Below are positions 11,342 through 22,417 of a DNA stretch of 64,000 nucleotides, piece by piece. How positions within the stretch are numbered: the stretch's first letter is position 1; the number at the start of each line of letters is the position of its first letter. This DNA comes from Oreohelix idahoensis (Eukaryota > Mollusca > Gastropoda > Stylommatophora > Oreohelicidae), in assembly GCA_024509875.1 (NCBI GenBank), contig JAMPIV010018968.1, positions 92,749 through 156,748 on the forward strand, in the 5' to 3' direction. The translations under genes and the position numbers were made by a program. The notes under the pieces were generated by a model. It was not told the origin of the DNA, did no database searches, and saw only the letters and a program-made list of their open reading frames with translations.

Positions 11342-12132
11342 TGTTACGGTAGTTTTATTGATGGCATCTGCTAGAAATTGGCAGTGCGCATGATTAGGGT
11401 CAATGGAATTAATATAAATTGATCTTTATACTTTACGGAGTTATGAGCGCGAAATGCACGGTCAAGTCATGACGTGTTAGCGTCGATATGGTCACGCTTG
11501 GTGACTAGGTTACCGTACCCTTTTTGTATTGAGCGTCAAGCAGTGAAGACGGATTTTGTTACCCTTCCAGGGTTGTGCATGATGCTACTGCACATATATA
11601 TATATTTTAGTCAAGTACGGACACGGGTCAGTCCATTGTAATTGATGAAGAGATAAATGATTAAGTAGTTGATTCAGTCTCGTCAAGACACATGCGCTCA
11701 CTACCAGTTGTCTGAAACCCAGCAGCGCGAGTATATAGCCATGATGTTCGTTTGACAGTTTTTCAAGTACGACATGGACCCATAATAGGATGTTTGCAAG
11801 TATTGAATTTGTCATGTATGCTTACCATGAACTATGCTAATGATCTCGTCACATGTGTTTGTTTTACGTAATAAAACTGTTTTCCTCGTGGACTCAAATA
11901 AGATGGACTTATCAAGTTGATCATTGAGCTATTCACTTGTTGGTTATACTTACCACGCATTCGTATATCAGATAATTAAAGCACGATTATTATTAATGAA
12001 TGAGAACCAGAACACTCAAGTCATGGACAGAGATTATGAACATTCTTTATTAACTCAATATTCAACTGCCTAAAGCAACTTCCATGATAATTTGATCACA
12101 GACCTGCTATGCAAACCGGATCGTCTGTATCA
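11342..12132 (+). repeat. 5' LTR of the Gypsy element
   Basis: It starts TGTTACGGTAG and ends CTGTATCA. Positions 11407-12132 match the 3' LTR; the first 65 bp do not. A TATA-like run (CACATATATATATATTTTAG near 11590-11610) and an AATAAA (about 11870) are plausible promoter and processing signals. Confidence 0.82.
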
Positions 12133-13495
12133 AAGAACTGGTAGGCCAGTTCAGGGATACGAAAATCTTCTCCTTCATGAGGTTAGATCTAGCGACAAAT
12201 TTCTTCGCAACACGATTGTTTACGCTTACAATACGTTCACATGACTTTATGACACACTGCGCATGACTAGAGGTCAAATATACGTCATCACCCTTTTCGA
12301 CCGAGTCCATGACAACCGTTGGCAGCTTTACGAAAGTCAAATCTAATGTCCTGCTACAAGTATCGATGCAAGGAGAATATCAAGAGGAAACCCCGTCAAA
12401 ACGATGAAGTTCAGCTCACTGTACCTGGTTGGCCGTTCATGCATACTGGCATTAACTGAAGAAGATCACTGGGCAGAAAAAGATAAGTGAATGTTGAAAC
12501 CTTTGTCGGTTCATCAAAACTAGGTGTAGTCCACTTCATTTTATTCGGGCATGTTATCTGCAATTAATTGTTCTATGCTTCGTTTGTCATTGATTGTCTA
12601 TTTGTTATTTATATAAGCGGGCGGTTGGATTTGGGAGTTTTTAGATCAACTAATACCTCTTTTCTGATGGTCAGTAGATCTAAAAACCGTTCTAATAGGG
12701 ATTAGTTGAGTAATTACATTTGCAAAGCATCTGTTGAGATTTGCCAGCAGCATACTGCGTTTGCTCCTGAAGTTATTCGACCTTTGATATTTTAGTTGTA
12801 AAGTGACGTTATATTTGTAGTATTTTTTCTGTAATAAGTTGTTATTTTATTCAGTTTTGACAGTAGTTCGTACTATCAATTGTTCACTCTCATCTGACTA
12901 TCTCTTAGTTATGAATATATATATTTTTAACGTTCGTCTATGAGTCCATTGTGACGTCATTAATTTCAGAGTATGTGCTTTGACCTACATTTGATTTCAC
13001 ATTTAACTTAACTTCCTGTTTCTGCTTGTTTCAATATAATCATTTTTTTCGTTTGCATTTGTCAATTGTGATGTGCTAATGTCTTGTAACATTTTAGTTG
13101 ACTAATTGTCTTGTATTTACTAAATTATAAATTGAGTATGTAATAATAATAGTGTAAATTAATTAGGTAATAATATAAAATAAATATTTTTGATTAATTT
13201 TCAAAAAGAAAATGGACTTGATAAATTAATTGCAACAATTTGCAGTATTAGTCCAATTCACGATTGCTTATGCAATTTATGCATCATGACTAGGGCATGA
13301 TAGCATTATATATGGATAAATACTTATAAGGTGAGGGTTTGCCTTGAATATAATAGGCATAGTGGATAATACTTGGTACATTAATCTATTAATAATACTA
13401 CGTTGGCCACTGGGCACACATAGGTAATTGATGGTAATATATATTGTTGATTAATACAGATAGTTGATTAAATAAATAGATTATTAAATTACAAA
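12133..13495 (+). other. Gypsy leader between 5' LTR and gag
   Basis: AT-rich untranslated region with no long frame. A primer-binding site could not be assigned: the sequence after the LTR (AAGAACTGGTAGGCCAGTTC) contains TGG, but its complement does not look like a normal tRNA T-arm end. Confidence 0.5.
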
Positions 13496-14110
13496 ATGCT
13501 TACGTTAGACCATTTTGTTAAAATTGGTAAAGATTTTGGAAAAAGAGGAGAAGTTCTAGAAGCATACGCAGTGGCGGAACTTGCAAAATATAAAGCAGAA
13601 TTAGAGGAACAGAAAGCCATAGCTAAACAGGAGGAACGTGAAAGGAAAGCTGAATTGAAGCGTCAAGAAGAAGAACAGAAAGCCATAGCTAAACAGGAGG
13701 AACTGGAGAGAAAAGCTGAATTGAAGCGTCATGAAGAAGAACTTGAGGCAAAAGAAGCAAGAAGGATAGCAAAACAGGAAAGGGAAGAGATTGAAAAAGA
13801 AAACAGAATAAGAGAAATAGAGGAAAATAAAAGGAAGCAAGATGAAATTATAAGACAACAAGAAAAAGAGTTGGCACTTATCAGGTTGGAAACAGCGAAA
13901 TTACAGGCACAAAATGCTACTGTTAGCCATAGTGATAATTCCAAAAATATGTCTGCACCTAACCAAACTAGAAGCAATTATCACTTCAAATTACCGACAT
14001 TCAAATTGAATGTTGATGATTTATCGGCCAGGCTTTTACGTTTTGAGAAGATTTGTGAGGTTAATAAATTAGATAAAACTGCATGGGCACTAAAACTTAG
14101 TGAATTTTAG
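13496..14110 (+). pseudogene. Gypsy gag, N-terminal part
   Basis: The frame starts MLTLDHFVKIGKDFGKRGE. Residues 35-145 are a charged coiled coil made of two imperfect EEQKAIAKQEE..RKAELKR repeats. Then comes the start of a retrotransposon capsid domain (YHFKLPTFKLNVDDLSARLL, RFEKICEVNKLDKTAWALKL). It ends at TAG after LSEF, whereas the capsid homology continues in the next frame from 14109, so a one-base loss in the T-run at 14104-14107 has split gag. The coiled-coil plus SCAN-like capsid layout is common in invertebrate Gypsy elements. Confidence 0.8.
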
Positions 14111-15285
14111 ATGGTGCACCTGCAAGCGCAGTTCAGAATGTTGATCCAACAATAGCTGGAGATTATGATGCCATTAAGGCTTTATTACTACGTCGATTTC
14201 ATTTGGACGAGGAGGGATGTAGGATTAAATTTAAAACTCTCCTGCCAGAATCAAATAAAGACTTTACAGGGTTCGTTGCGAATATACGCAATACATTCAA
14301 CAGATGGGTCGAACTTGCTGGTGTGGAAAAATCTTATGACAAGTTGGTTGATTTAATCCTTAGGGATAAAGTCCTATCTTCTGTAAGTTCACCATTCTTT
14401 TCTTTCTTACAGGAACGTAAACCTCCGACTTTAGAGGAACTAGAACAAATGGCAATAAATTACTGCACTGCTCATCCCAATATTATCATATCCAATACAC
14501 ACGTAAGGGAACCACTGCCAGTTGCCTCTAATGTGGCATATCATGGTTTTGAAAGATCAAGAGCTCAGAGCCTTGACAGAAATTTTTCAAATAGAAGAAA
14601 TAATTACAATGATTATCAAGGACTAAATAATTCTTACAATAATGGGAATTTTAACCGGGGTAGACAACAGTTTAGAAACCAGTCACCTCAGTTTAGATAT
14701 AACAATAGTTATCAAAACAAATCAAATTGGAATAAATCATTTAATGGTAATGCCAATAATAGTAATAACAAGTGGCATAATAATAGTAATAACAATTACA
14801 GACTAAGAAATAAGAGTTTTAATGGCAGAGGTAATAATAATAATAATGATCATTCAGGTAGTCATAACAGACAACGTCCTACCTCCAGAAATCAAAATAA
14901 ATTTGATCATACTGCAGGGGCAGCATTGACTAACAATGCAACCCCAATTGTTCATAATAGTGATATTCCAACGCATTCGTCTTCGTCATGTTGTGTTGTT
15001 GATAATAATGTGGCAAATGTTTGTCCACAATGCCATACTATTTTTCAGAAGTCCAGCCAATTGCCTATGAGAATTACACAGAATATTCCTGCAATTAGTC
15101 TCACTGCAACTGATGGAACTGGGACACTGATTTTTAATAAAGGACTGTTCAATGGAAACATAATTTCAGTGTTAAGAGATTCCGGATCAACCATGATCGG
15201 CATCCGGCAATCACTAGTACATCCTCGCTATGCTACTAATGAGTTTGTACGTTGTATAACTTTTGGTGGGACCATTGAATATTAA
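14109..15285 (+). pseudogene. Gypsy gag C-terminus and start of protease
   Basis: Continues the capsid helices (LLLRRFHLDEEGCRIKF, FNRWVELAGVEKSYDKLVDL, LRDKVLSSVSSPFF). An Asn/Arg-rich region of about 100 residues follows with a solitary CPQCH motif, then a retropepsin start with the active-site sequence VLRDSGSTMIGI (D-S-G). The frame stops at 15285 in mid-protease; the remaining half lies in another frame from 15263. The Asn-rich stretch may replace the usual CCHC knuckle in nucleic-acid binding. No start codon is needed if it was read as part of gag. Confidence 0.8.
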
Positions 15286-15724
15286 CACCCCATTTTTTTC
15301 AGGTAAAGTTAAAGTATGCCTACTTCAGAGTCCAACTACTGATCTCACAATCGGACGTATCCACGGCAGCAAGGACTGCACACCTGAGGAGATCTCAGAA
15401 TGGGAAAATAAATATTTGCAACCTTATTGCAATACGGACAATGTCATTGCTATGACTCAATTACATGCCAATAAATTGAATGCATGCGGCACAGCCGTTT
15501 CCAATTTTGGTCTTTGTACCATCTTTGAAACAGAGGAGGATGATGATACCTATTTAATTAAAAGTAATAAGGACGATATTAAAATTTCAACACAACCTGT
15601 GGAGGTTAAGAAATCATTCCGGGGAGATATACATTCTCTCGAAAGAATAATACTGCCGATTCGGCCAATAAGTCCTGGCGACAAGATCTCGGTGAGACGG
15701 ATCTTAAGAAAACTGTTGAGGTGA
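15263..15724 (+). pseudogene. Gypsy protease C-terminal half and linker
   Basis: KVKVCLLQSPTTDLTIGRIHG is the retropepsin C-terminal strand and a version of the family's DLIIG motif. An acidic linker of unassigned function follows. The frame is +1 relative to the DSG half, so the protease is frameshifted. It overlaps the next frame by four bases (15721-15724, a TGATC-type stop/restart). Confidence 0.7.
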
Positions 15725-16299
15725 TCAACAGTAAAGATGACTCTACTAGAAATATAAATACTCTCAAGGTTAACATGAACCTAGATAATAAGATTAAAAT
15801 AAATCAATCTCGTAGCAAAGTATTACCTTTGCCTAACAGGCAGTTCTATACGACATGCATGAAATCTACTGCCGTATATAATGATAGGTATCATCCTAAG
15901 TTCAATCAGGATGATACATCAGCTAATAAAAGTACCACGTGTATGAAAAAAGGAAAGGTCAATTCTTCTTCTATGACTAGCAATACATATCTTCATTGTT
16001 CACAGTTTCGTGACAATAAGACTACATATATTGGAAAAGGTGCATCTTCTCGCACCATTCTAGTGCGTAATCTGCCACAGGAAACTACCTGGCAGACACT
16101 CGGTAATTTTTTTCAATATACAGCAAACGTGAAGTTTGTTCGTCTTCTGCCATCATTCAATGGTCAGAATAGTGAGGCGTTGGTTACCTTCTGTAACAAT
16201 AGAGACGCTCGTTTGGTTATGGAGCATGACAATGGTGTGTATTTTCACCACCATTCTCTGAGGTTGAAATTAGTACCTGATTCTGCGTCACGCAGATAA
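15721..16299 (+). CDS. RRM-domain ORF inside the Gypsy element
   Basis: A 192-codon open frame. Residues 1-105 are low-complexity and polar. Residues about 109-190 read as an RNA recognition motif: TILVRNLP (RNP2 position), a helix ETTWQTLGNFFQYT, then KFVRLLPSF, SEALVTFCNN (RNP1 position), a second helix RDARLVMEHD and a last strand SLRLKLVP. An RRM between protease and RNase H is not a standard Gypsy domain, and the RT is missing from this place. It may be an acquired RNA-binding module or the C-terminus of an unusual element protein. No start other than the ATT/ATG near 15721 can be justified, so the true protein could begin upstream. Confidence 0.6.
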   Translation: MINSKDDSTRNINTLKVNMNLDNKIKINQSRSKVLPLPNRQFYTTCMKSTAVYNDRYHPKFNQDDTSANKSTTCMKKGKVNSSSMTSNTYLHCSQFRDNKTTYIGKGASSRTILVRNLPQETTWQTLGNFFQYTANVKFVRLLPSFNGQNSEALVTFCNNRDARLVMEHDNGVYFHHHSLRLKLVPDSASRR

Positions 16300-16553
16300 C
16301 ATGTTGCAATAACACTGTTTATCTCATGTCTTTGATGACTCAGCATAGTCAGTCATCATTCCTTTTCTTTTCTATTCATCTATTCTTACATAGGTTGATT
16401 AGTAAGAACTTTTCTTTTCTATAACATTTCGTTATCTTGTTTACAATGACACTTTGTCTTTTCGTCTGTATGTTATTTTCGCATGCCTACGTTAGACAGT
16501 AATGTCGTTGATGTTTCTACTCATGTTCAGTCAATGCAGCATGAGCTAGTATC
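16300..16553 (+). other. Gypsy junction where RT is missing
   Basis: No coding homology is visible here. The RT fingers, palm and thumb expected before RNase H are absent, so this interval probably marks an internal deletion. Confidence 0.45.
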
Positions 16554-17063
16554 TTGTCTTCACTATTGCAAAAAGACAAACCAAATAAAATTACGTGGAC
16601 AACAGATTGTGACAGAACATTTAATAATATTTTGACAATCTTCTTTAGGCCACTAATTTTACGGTTGCCAGATGTTCACAAAAAGTTTTTTCTTCGAACA
16701 GATGCCAGTAATTACGGTATCGGAGCTTGCCTACTGCAATATCACAACAATATACTTCATCCGACTATGTATATTTCAAGAAAACTGAAATTGCCTGAAA
16801 CGAAATACTCCACTGTTGACAGAGAGTTACTGGCAGTTGTTTGGGCAATCACAAGATTGGAAAAATTCTTGTTGGGAGCGCCTTTTACCATTCAAACCGA
16901 CCAGAAGGCGGTTGCTTCATTACGACGCTCTAACCACAAAAGCCCCAAACTTGCCAGGTTTTCGATTCTTCTTCAGCCATATGACTTTGTCATCGAAGCT
17001 ATACCCGGAAAAGAAAACATTCTAGCGGATGCTCTTTCAAGACACCCAACGGAAGTCGAATAA
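16554..17063 (+). pseudogene. Gypsy RNase H domain (remnant of pol)
   Basis: The frame carries the connection and RNase H of a Ty3/Gypsy polymerase: KITWTTDCDRTFNNIL, FFLRTDASNYGIGACLLQ (first Asp), KYSTVDRELLAVVWAI (Glu), FTIQTDQKAVASL (second Asp) and ENILADALSRHP (third Asp). All four metal-binding acidic residues are visible, so the domain itself looks intact. The stop follows at 17061-17063 with no integrase behind it. RNase H normally degrades the RNA strand during reverse transcription; on its own it cannot mobilise the element. Confidence 0.88.
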
Positions 17064-17978
17064 ATATTGTCTACAAGTTAAAAGATTAACGGCTAAACAA
17101 GAGCGACTTTGGAACTCTAACTAATTCCTGCGACAAAATTGATATGAACCACTTCTATATGGAAAAACATTTCAAACAATTCGAATTCAATCATTCAAGA
17201 TATTCAGTTTCCAAAAGAAAATTCGTGATAGCAAGAAACAAAGTTCGATGGTCGTTTCTAACGTTTGGACTTTGGTTAGTGTCCAATCGTTCTCTAACTC
17301 ATTACGATATGGTCTTGAATACGATATGAATCCAAGCTGGACATATAACGTTAGGTTACAGAAATTGACTAACCCAAAACGATCAAGTTTATACTCAATC
17401 AGGAACGAAGTTTAGTTGAACAGTATTAAATTTCTAAGGAACTTTCCATAGATTCGCAAGGGACATAACGACGGATAGATCATCACATCCGACATTAAGT
17501 TTAATAGTTATTAATTTAATGAAGAGTATAATAAAATTGAAGTGTGATAAAAAATTAATGAGAAAAAAAAGAGAAGAAAATATGTCAAAGAAAGAAATGA
17601 TGAAAAAGAAAAAAATCACACAAGCAAATACTCTAAATATTTTATGTATAAATGAGATAGCTTTAGTTAAGATGTTCACATGAAATTTATTAATATGTTA
17701 TTTTCTCTCATTATATCATTAAGTTAATTATGTTGTAATTACACGTCACTAATAATTAATTGTCAACACACATAACTAAACTAATTTATATATATTTTTT
17801 CTCTTTCTTTACTTTATTTGTCCTTACTTCTCATGTCTTTTATTATGACACTATCTATCAGGTTCTTTAATTAGATGTTAATTAATTAATACATTACATA
17901 CTTACTATCATTAATTAGTTTAATTTTAATTAGTTAGAATAATTTTCTTTACATAACACTTCATTACTCACTCACAAC
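17064..17978 (+). other. Gypsy 3' internal region without integrase
   Basis: AT-rich; no zinc-binding HHCC or DDE motif was found on either strand. A purine-rich run (GAGAAAAAAAAGAGAAG, near 17560) could be a polypurine tract but lies far from the 3' LTR. Confidence 0.5.
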
Positions 17979-18704
17979 AATTAATATAAATTGATCTTTA
18001 TACTTTACGGAGTTATGAACGCGAAATGCACGGTCAAGTCATGACGTGTTAGCGTCGATATGGTCACGCTTGGTGACTAGGTTACCGTACCCTTTTTGTA
18101 TTGACCGTCAAGCAGTGAAGACGGATTTTGTTACCCTTCCAGGGTTGTGCATGATGCTACTGCACATATATATATATTTTAGTCAAGTACGGACACGGGT
18201 CAGTCCATTGTAATTGATGAAGAGATAAATGATTAAGTAGTTGATTCAGTCTCGTCAAGACACATGCGCTCACTACCGGTTGTCTGAAACCCAGCAGCGC
18301 GAGTATATAGCCATGATGTTCGTTTGACAGTTTTTCAAGTACGACATGGACCCATAATAGGATGTTTGCAAGTATTCAATTTGTCATGTATGCTTACCAT
18401 GAACTATGCTAATGATCTCGTCACATGTGTTTGTTTTACGTAAAAAAACTGTTTTCCTCGTGGACTCAAATAAGATGGACTTATCAAGTTGATCATTGAG
18501 CTATTCACGTGTTGGTTATACTTACCACGCATTCGCATATCAGATAATTAAAGCACGATTATTATTAATGAATGAGAACCAGAACACTCAAGTCATGGAC
18601 AGAGATTATGAACATTCTTTATTAACTCAGTATTCAACTGCCTAAAGCAACTTCCATGATAATTTGATCACAGACCTAGAATGCTAACCGGATTGTCTGT
18701 ATCA
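17979..18704 (+). repeat. 3' LTR of the Gypsy element
   Basis: Matches 11407-12132 with about a dozen substitutions and ends CTGTATCA at the target duplication. The first 65 bp of the 5' LTR have no counterpart upstream of 17979, so the LTR start has been replaced or deleted. Confidence 0.85.
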
Positions 18705-18856
18705 GTGGGGATGATTTTGGTTTTGTGTTGTGTTGTGTGTAGCTAGTGAAGAGAATACAGCGTGGTGAGAGGTGCCGTTTTGTAGTTGTCCGAGGTAACT
18801 ATTCTTGTAATGTAAAAAGATGAAAGGGAATTTTCGTTGTTGGGTGAATGTAATTA

Positions 18857-19851
18857 CGAGGGAAGGTCAAAAAGTAATGCCTCCTATTTTTTATGTATGT
18901 AAATACTGCATCGGTGTGCAATTTGTAAATTTAGCAGGATTCCTCAAACACTCTTGTGCATTGCATAGCATTACCAACCTGTTTCAGTAACAGGTGGCAC
19001 CACTGTAACAGTTTAAAAATGGCTGCCAAAGACGTTCGGTTAAAACAACGTTATGTCATAGAATGTTGACAGACATAAAGAAACAAGGAAAACCATAGTC
19101 ATCAACCTCCTGCACCGCTACGAAACTGCAGGAGAAGAGTTTTTATCGAATATTGTGACAGGTGGTGAGACTTGGGTTCATATTTTTTAACCAGAATCCA
19201 AGAGGCAGTCAATGGAATGGCATCACACAACATCACCGACAAAAAAGAAGTTCAAAAGTTCACCATCTGTAGGGAAAGTTATGGCCTCCTTGTTTTGGGA
19301 TGAGAAGGGTGTGATTCTTCTCGACTACTTGGAACAGGGAAACACGGTGAATGCAGACCGTTACATTGAAACTTTTATGAAGCATATTGGTCGTCTTCAG
19401 CGACTTTACCCATTAAAAGATCAGAGAACTGCACTACTGTTGCACGATAATGCCACGCCACACACCGCTAAACGCACCATTGATGCGATTGCAGAATTTG
19501 GCTGGACATTATTACCACATCCCCCTTACAGTCCTGATCTTGCATCTTCTGACTTCCATCTGTTTGGAGTACTGAAAGAAGATCTTCGCGGACATCACTT
19601 TGAGGACACCGAGACCTTTAAACGCGGCGTACGCCAGTGGTTTAGGAAAAAGGTCACAAATTTTTACAGTGCGGGGGTACATGCCATTGTGAGAAGATGG
19701 AAAAAAACTGTAACAAATAACGGAGACTACATTGAGAAATACATTTTTGAAGTTCAGACTTGGGGCTACATTTCAATGTGAATTTTATCTGTTTTCTTGC
19801 CTATTGAATGAAATTAAAAATTACGAGGCATTACTTTTTGACCGTCCCTCG
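18857..19851 (+). mobile_element. Mariner-type transposon copy 1, 995 bp
   Basis: Terminal inverted repeats CGAGGGAAGGTCAAAAAGTA and TACTTTTTGACCGTCCCTCG, flanked by TA (18855-18856, 19852-19853). The mirror position in the right arm (TA at 26066-26067) is empty with matching flanks, which fixes the insertion to the base. It is shorter than a typical 1.3-kb mariner and lacks most of the N-terminal DNA-binding region. Confidence 0.93.
19145..19781 (+). pseudogene. Mariner transposase, N-terminally deleted
   Basis: The open part starts at 19212 (MEWHHTTSPTKKKFKSSPSV) and contains VMASLFWDEKGVILLDYL, LLHDNATPHTAKRTIDAI and PHPPYSPDLASSDFHLFG, the DD34D signature region. Codons upstream in the same frame read TGGETWVH, where the family's first catalytic Asp is replaced by Gly, followed soon by a TAA. 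The enzyme is therefore dead in at least three ways: no helix-turn-helix domain, a nonsense codon, and a lost catalytic residue. Confidence 0.88.
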
Positions 19852-19933
19852 TACATATTGAGATTGGCTCTGGTCCACGCGGTAGTTTTTTTTAAATTAT
19901 TTATATTATATCATGAGTAATAAGTCTACTCAC

Positions 19934-20165
19934 CCCAATGTCCATCTAGTGATATGTAAGTGACCCCAGCACAGAGCCGTATTCTCCAACATAAAAAAAT
20001 ACTGTCAAAGGCTAGGCTGGACAAGGTCAAATAGACAGTTTTATTGAACACAAAGAGGTTCCGTAGAGATATATCCCATATGCAGACTAGATTATGACGA
20101 CTACTAGACAATCCCTTAGTGTTGCAGTCTGTAACTGAAACAATGTCGAGGCTATTTTCATCCAT
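19934..20165 (-). CDS. Left-arm copy of candidate exon 1, unknown protein
   Basis: Mirror of 25755-25986. ATG in a strong context (AAACATGG) opens a 77-codon frame (MDENSLDIVSVTDCN...SLDGHWG) that runs into an intact donor GGGTGAGT. The two arms differ at 7 nucleotides here, 4 of them changing the residue (T/I, S/C, L/F, R/S), with no frame damage in either copy. A hydrophobic part (NLFVFNKTVYLTLSSLAF) could be membrane-associated. No family was recognised. Confidence 0.45.
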
Positions 20166-20810
20166 GTTTAATAAAGGTCAAAAACACACGTGCTTTTACA
20201 ATCGCTAGAAAGAAACGCGATTGATGGCCCGCGCAAAACATCGCGCGTGAACCATGACTCGTTTATAAAATTCCGGTACTATAGAGGGTGACGTCATTGC
20301 TAAATATAGCTATCTAGAAAAGCGTAATAAAAAATCTAACAGGCAGAGTTTTGCGTATTGGTAGACGAAAAAAAATCCTATCTGCAACGCGATTTACCTA
20401 TGTAAGACTAACATTTTACCTTTGTAAGACTAACCCTGCTGCTTATTTCTGTTCACGTCACAAGTTCAACACACAATCGATCAATAGTAGAAATTTATAA
20501 AAGAAACATTCCATCGTTCGTGTGTTCAAACCCCCGCGACTTAAGGTTTCACTTTTTTCACACGGGCGACATCTGGTGATAGGTTTTATATTGTCTCCCA
20601 AGCGGTTCAAACATGTGGCGACCACGGAAATGTAGTACATTAAATAAATGTAACTAAGTATTTGTTCCAGTTATTAAACGGTTGTCCACGTTTTGTCCTG
20701 CAATTTTCAAACTTTAGTAAAAGCTTTTTCTTCAAGCAGCAAAGATGGTCCCAAAATTTTCTCCCAGGCCTGCGCAAAGGGTCCAACCTGTAGGTAAATA
20801 GATCAGCTGT
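20166..20810. other. Left-arm unique segment upstream of candidate exon 1
   Basis: Mirrors about 25100-25754. On the minus strand it would carry the promoter of the candidate gene; TTATAAACGAG lies at about 20255-20270 (plus-strand CTCGTTTATAAA). A conserved short frame starting MYYISVVA occurs in both arms (20640-20458 and 25279-25461), but nothing was recognised in it. Confidence 0.4.
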
Positions 20811-21800
20811 CAAATACTTCTTTAAACGTTTTTTCCACTTGTCAAAATATTTCTTCGACTTGTCAAATATTTCTTACCGGTGTTACAAGCATGGGAAACA
20901 AAGAGCCAGGGATCCAGACCTCCAGGACAACCCAGAGTCCGCTGGGAGGACAACATTAGACAATCTTTGAAGGACCGAGGACTAGAATGGAACCAGGCCA
21001 GGAAGAAGACAGCTGATAGAATGGTCTGGCGCTCTCTCTTCCAAACCTCTACACTTCACGGTAGAAAGGGAACGACTAAGTAAGTAAGTAAGTTAAAATA
21101 TTTCTTCCACTTGGCAAAAAAAATTTCTTACACTTGTCAAATAATTTCTCCCACTTGTCAAATATTTTCTTTCCGTTGTCAAAATATTTCTTACCGTTGT
21201 CAAAATATTTCTTCCACTTGGCAAAAAAATTTCTTCCACTTGTGAAATATTTTTCTTACCGTTGTCAAAATATTTCTTACCGGTCTTAAAATATTTCTTC
21301 CACTTGGCAAAAATTTCTTCCACTTGCCAAATATTTTCTTCAACTTGTCAAATATTTCTTACCGTTGTCAAAATATTTCTTCCACTTGGCAAAAAAAAAT
21401 TCTTCCATTTGTCAAAATATTTCTGCCACTTGTCAAATATTTCTTACCGTTGTCAAAATATTTCTTACCATTGTCAAAATATTTCATCCACTTGGCAAAA
21501 AAAAAATTCTTCCACTTGTCAAAATATTCTTCCACTTGTCAAATATTTCTTACTGGTGTCAAAATATTTCTTTCACTTGGCAAAAAAAATTTCTTCCACT
21601 TGTCAAAATATTTCTTCCACTTGGTAAATATTTCTTACCGTTGGCAAAATGATTCTTACAGTTGCCAAATATTTAAGCAAATGTTTTTGTTAGCTGTCAC
21701 ATATTTCTTCAAACGGGTCTTCCAGTTGTCAAATATTTCTAACAGTTGTCAAATACTACTAACAGTTGTCAAATATTTCTTAAAATATTTCTACTAGTCG
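20811..21800. repeat. AT-rich minisatellite, left arm
   Basis: Degenerate 20-24-bp units built on GTCAAAATATTTCTTACCGT and CTTCCACTTGGCAAAAAAAT. The right arm has the complementary array at 24290-25100. Open frames rich in KYF/ISSTCQ/HLAKK across it are by-products of the repeat length and are not proteins. Confidence 0.9.
20885..21090 (+). mobile_element. LINE-A 3' fragment
   Basis: About 200 bp equal to the last codons of LINE-A (QAWETKSQGSRPPGQPRVRW, DRGLEWNQARKKTADRMVWR) ending in the (TAAG)n tail. It interrupts the left-arm minisatellite and is absent from the right arm, so it is a heavily 5'-truncated, later insertion. Confidence 0.88.
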
Positions 21801-21825
21801 CCAAATATCTCTTCAAAGGCGACCA

Positions 21826-22260
21826 TCTGTCATGCGGTGGATATGGCCAAGACAGCGTAGGCTTCCCTGTCTTAGCCGGCTATACAAGCTTTGAAGGCCA
21901 GCACGTGAAAACACCTCGACATTTGGCACTTTTATCTTTCGACGAAATGCCGAGGAGGCGGCGCAGACACGGTAGATGGCAGGTATTGAGCCTTCTTTCT
22001 TCCTTAGCACAGATTGTTCAGGTCTCACTGCCATATAGAAGTAAGCTGATGATACCGGCGTTATATATTGCAGCTTTGGTCATCGTTGCGAGTTTAGATT
22101 GTCCCCAAACGCGTGATGTGAGGCAGGCAAAGGTAGCTGCAGCTATCGTCATTGACGATATACACAAGGTATGTGTGATGCACTGCACACAGCATCGTGC
22201 CGGGTGACTTAAACGTCCCAGAGTTCCTCTGGTACCAGTTGTAACTGGGTCTGCACTCTT
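21826..22260 (-). pseudogene. LINE-B C-terminal fragment, left arm
   Basis: The minus strand resembles the LINE-B region around KAAATFARLTSRVWGNSKL and the block after YGSET, with frame changes. The same fragment lies inverted at 23795-24285, so it was part of the sequence before it became palindromic. It is clearly more diverged from LINE-B than the copies at 29.7 and 47-54 kb. Confidence 0.82.
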
Positions 22261-22417
22261 TTTTTTTTCATTCAATATTTTTTTCCTGTTGTCAGTACTT
22301 GACAATGCGTATATAGTATTGCACCATCAAATGTAATCGATGAATGAGTCATACGGTTTGTAGTCGGTTAGGGTGGGTGATGTCAGCGCTAAATATAGAC
22401 TATCGGAAACAAGTTTA

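Larger units (their letters stand above)
11342..18704 (+). mobile_element. Ty3/Gypsy LTR retrotransposon, internally deleted
   Basis: A 7.36-kb insertion bounded by TG...CA and a 5-bp duplication GTGGG. Its exact limits follow from the empty site in the opposite arm. It has two related direct repeats at its ends, a coiled-coil/gag region, a retropepsin, an RRM-containing frame and an RNase H domain in plus-strand order. No RT palm (YxDD) and no integrase (HHCC or DDE) could be found, so the copy is incomplete. By eye the LTRs differ at about a dozen of 726 aligned positions. Confidence 0.88.

Noticed and set aside
17144..17329. Possible integrase remnant after RNase H
   Set aside because: The short frame has no HHCC zinc motif or DDE residues and does not resemble Gypsy integrase.
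11407..18704. The two 726-bp direct repeats as a segmental duplication without a retroelement
   Set aside because: The TG...CA limits, the 5-bp duplication, the empty site in the other arm and the gag/protease/RNase H content between them identify them as LTRs.
21262..21797. Several long overlapping open frames rich in KYF, ISSTCQ and HLAKK (also 24291-25080)
   Set aside because: They are translations of the 20-24-bp AT-rich minisatellite in different frames. The repeat has few stops by chance, and there is no conserved start or codon signal.
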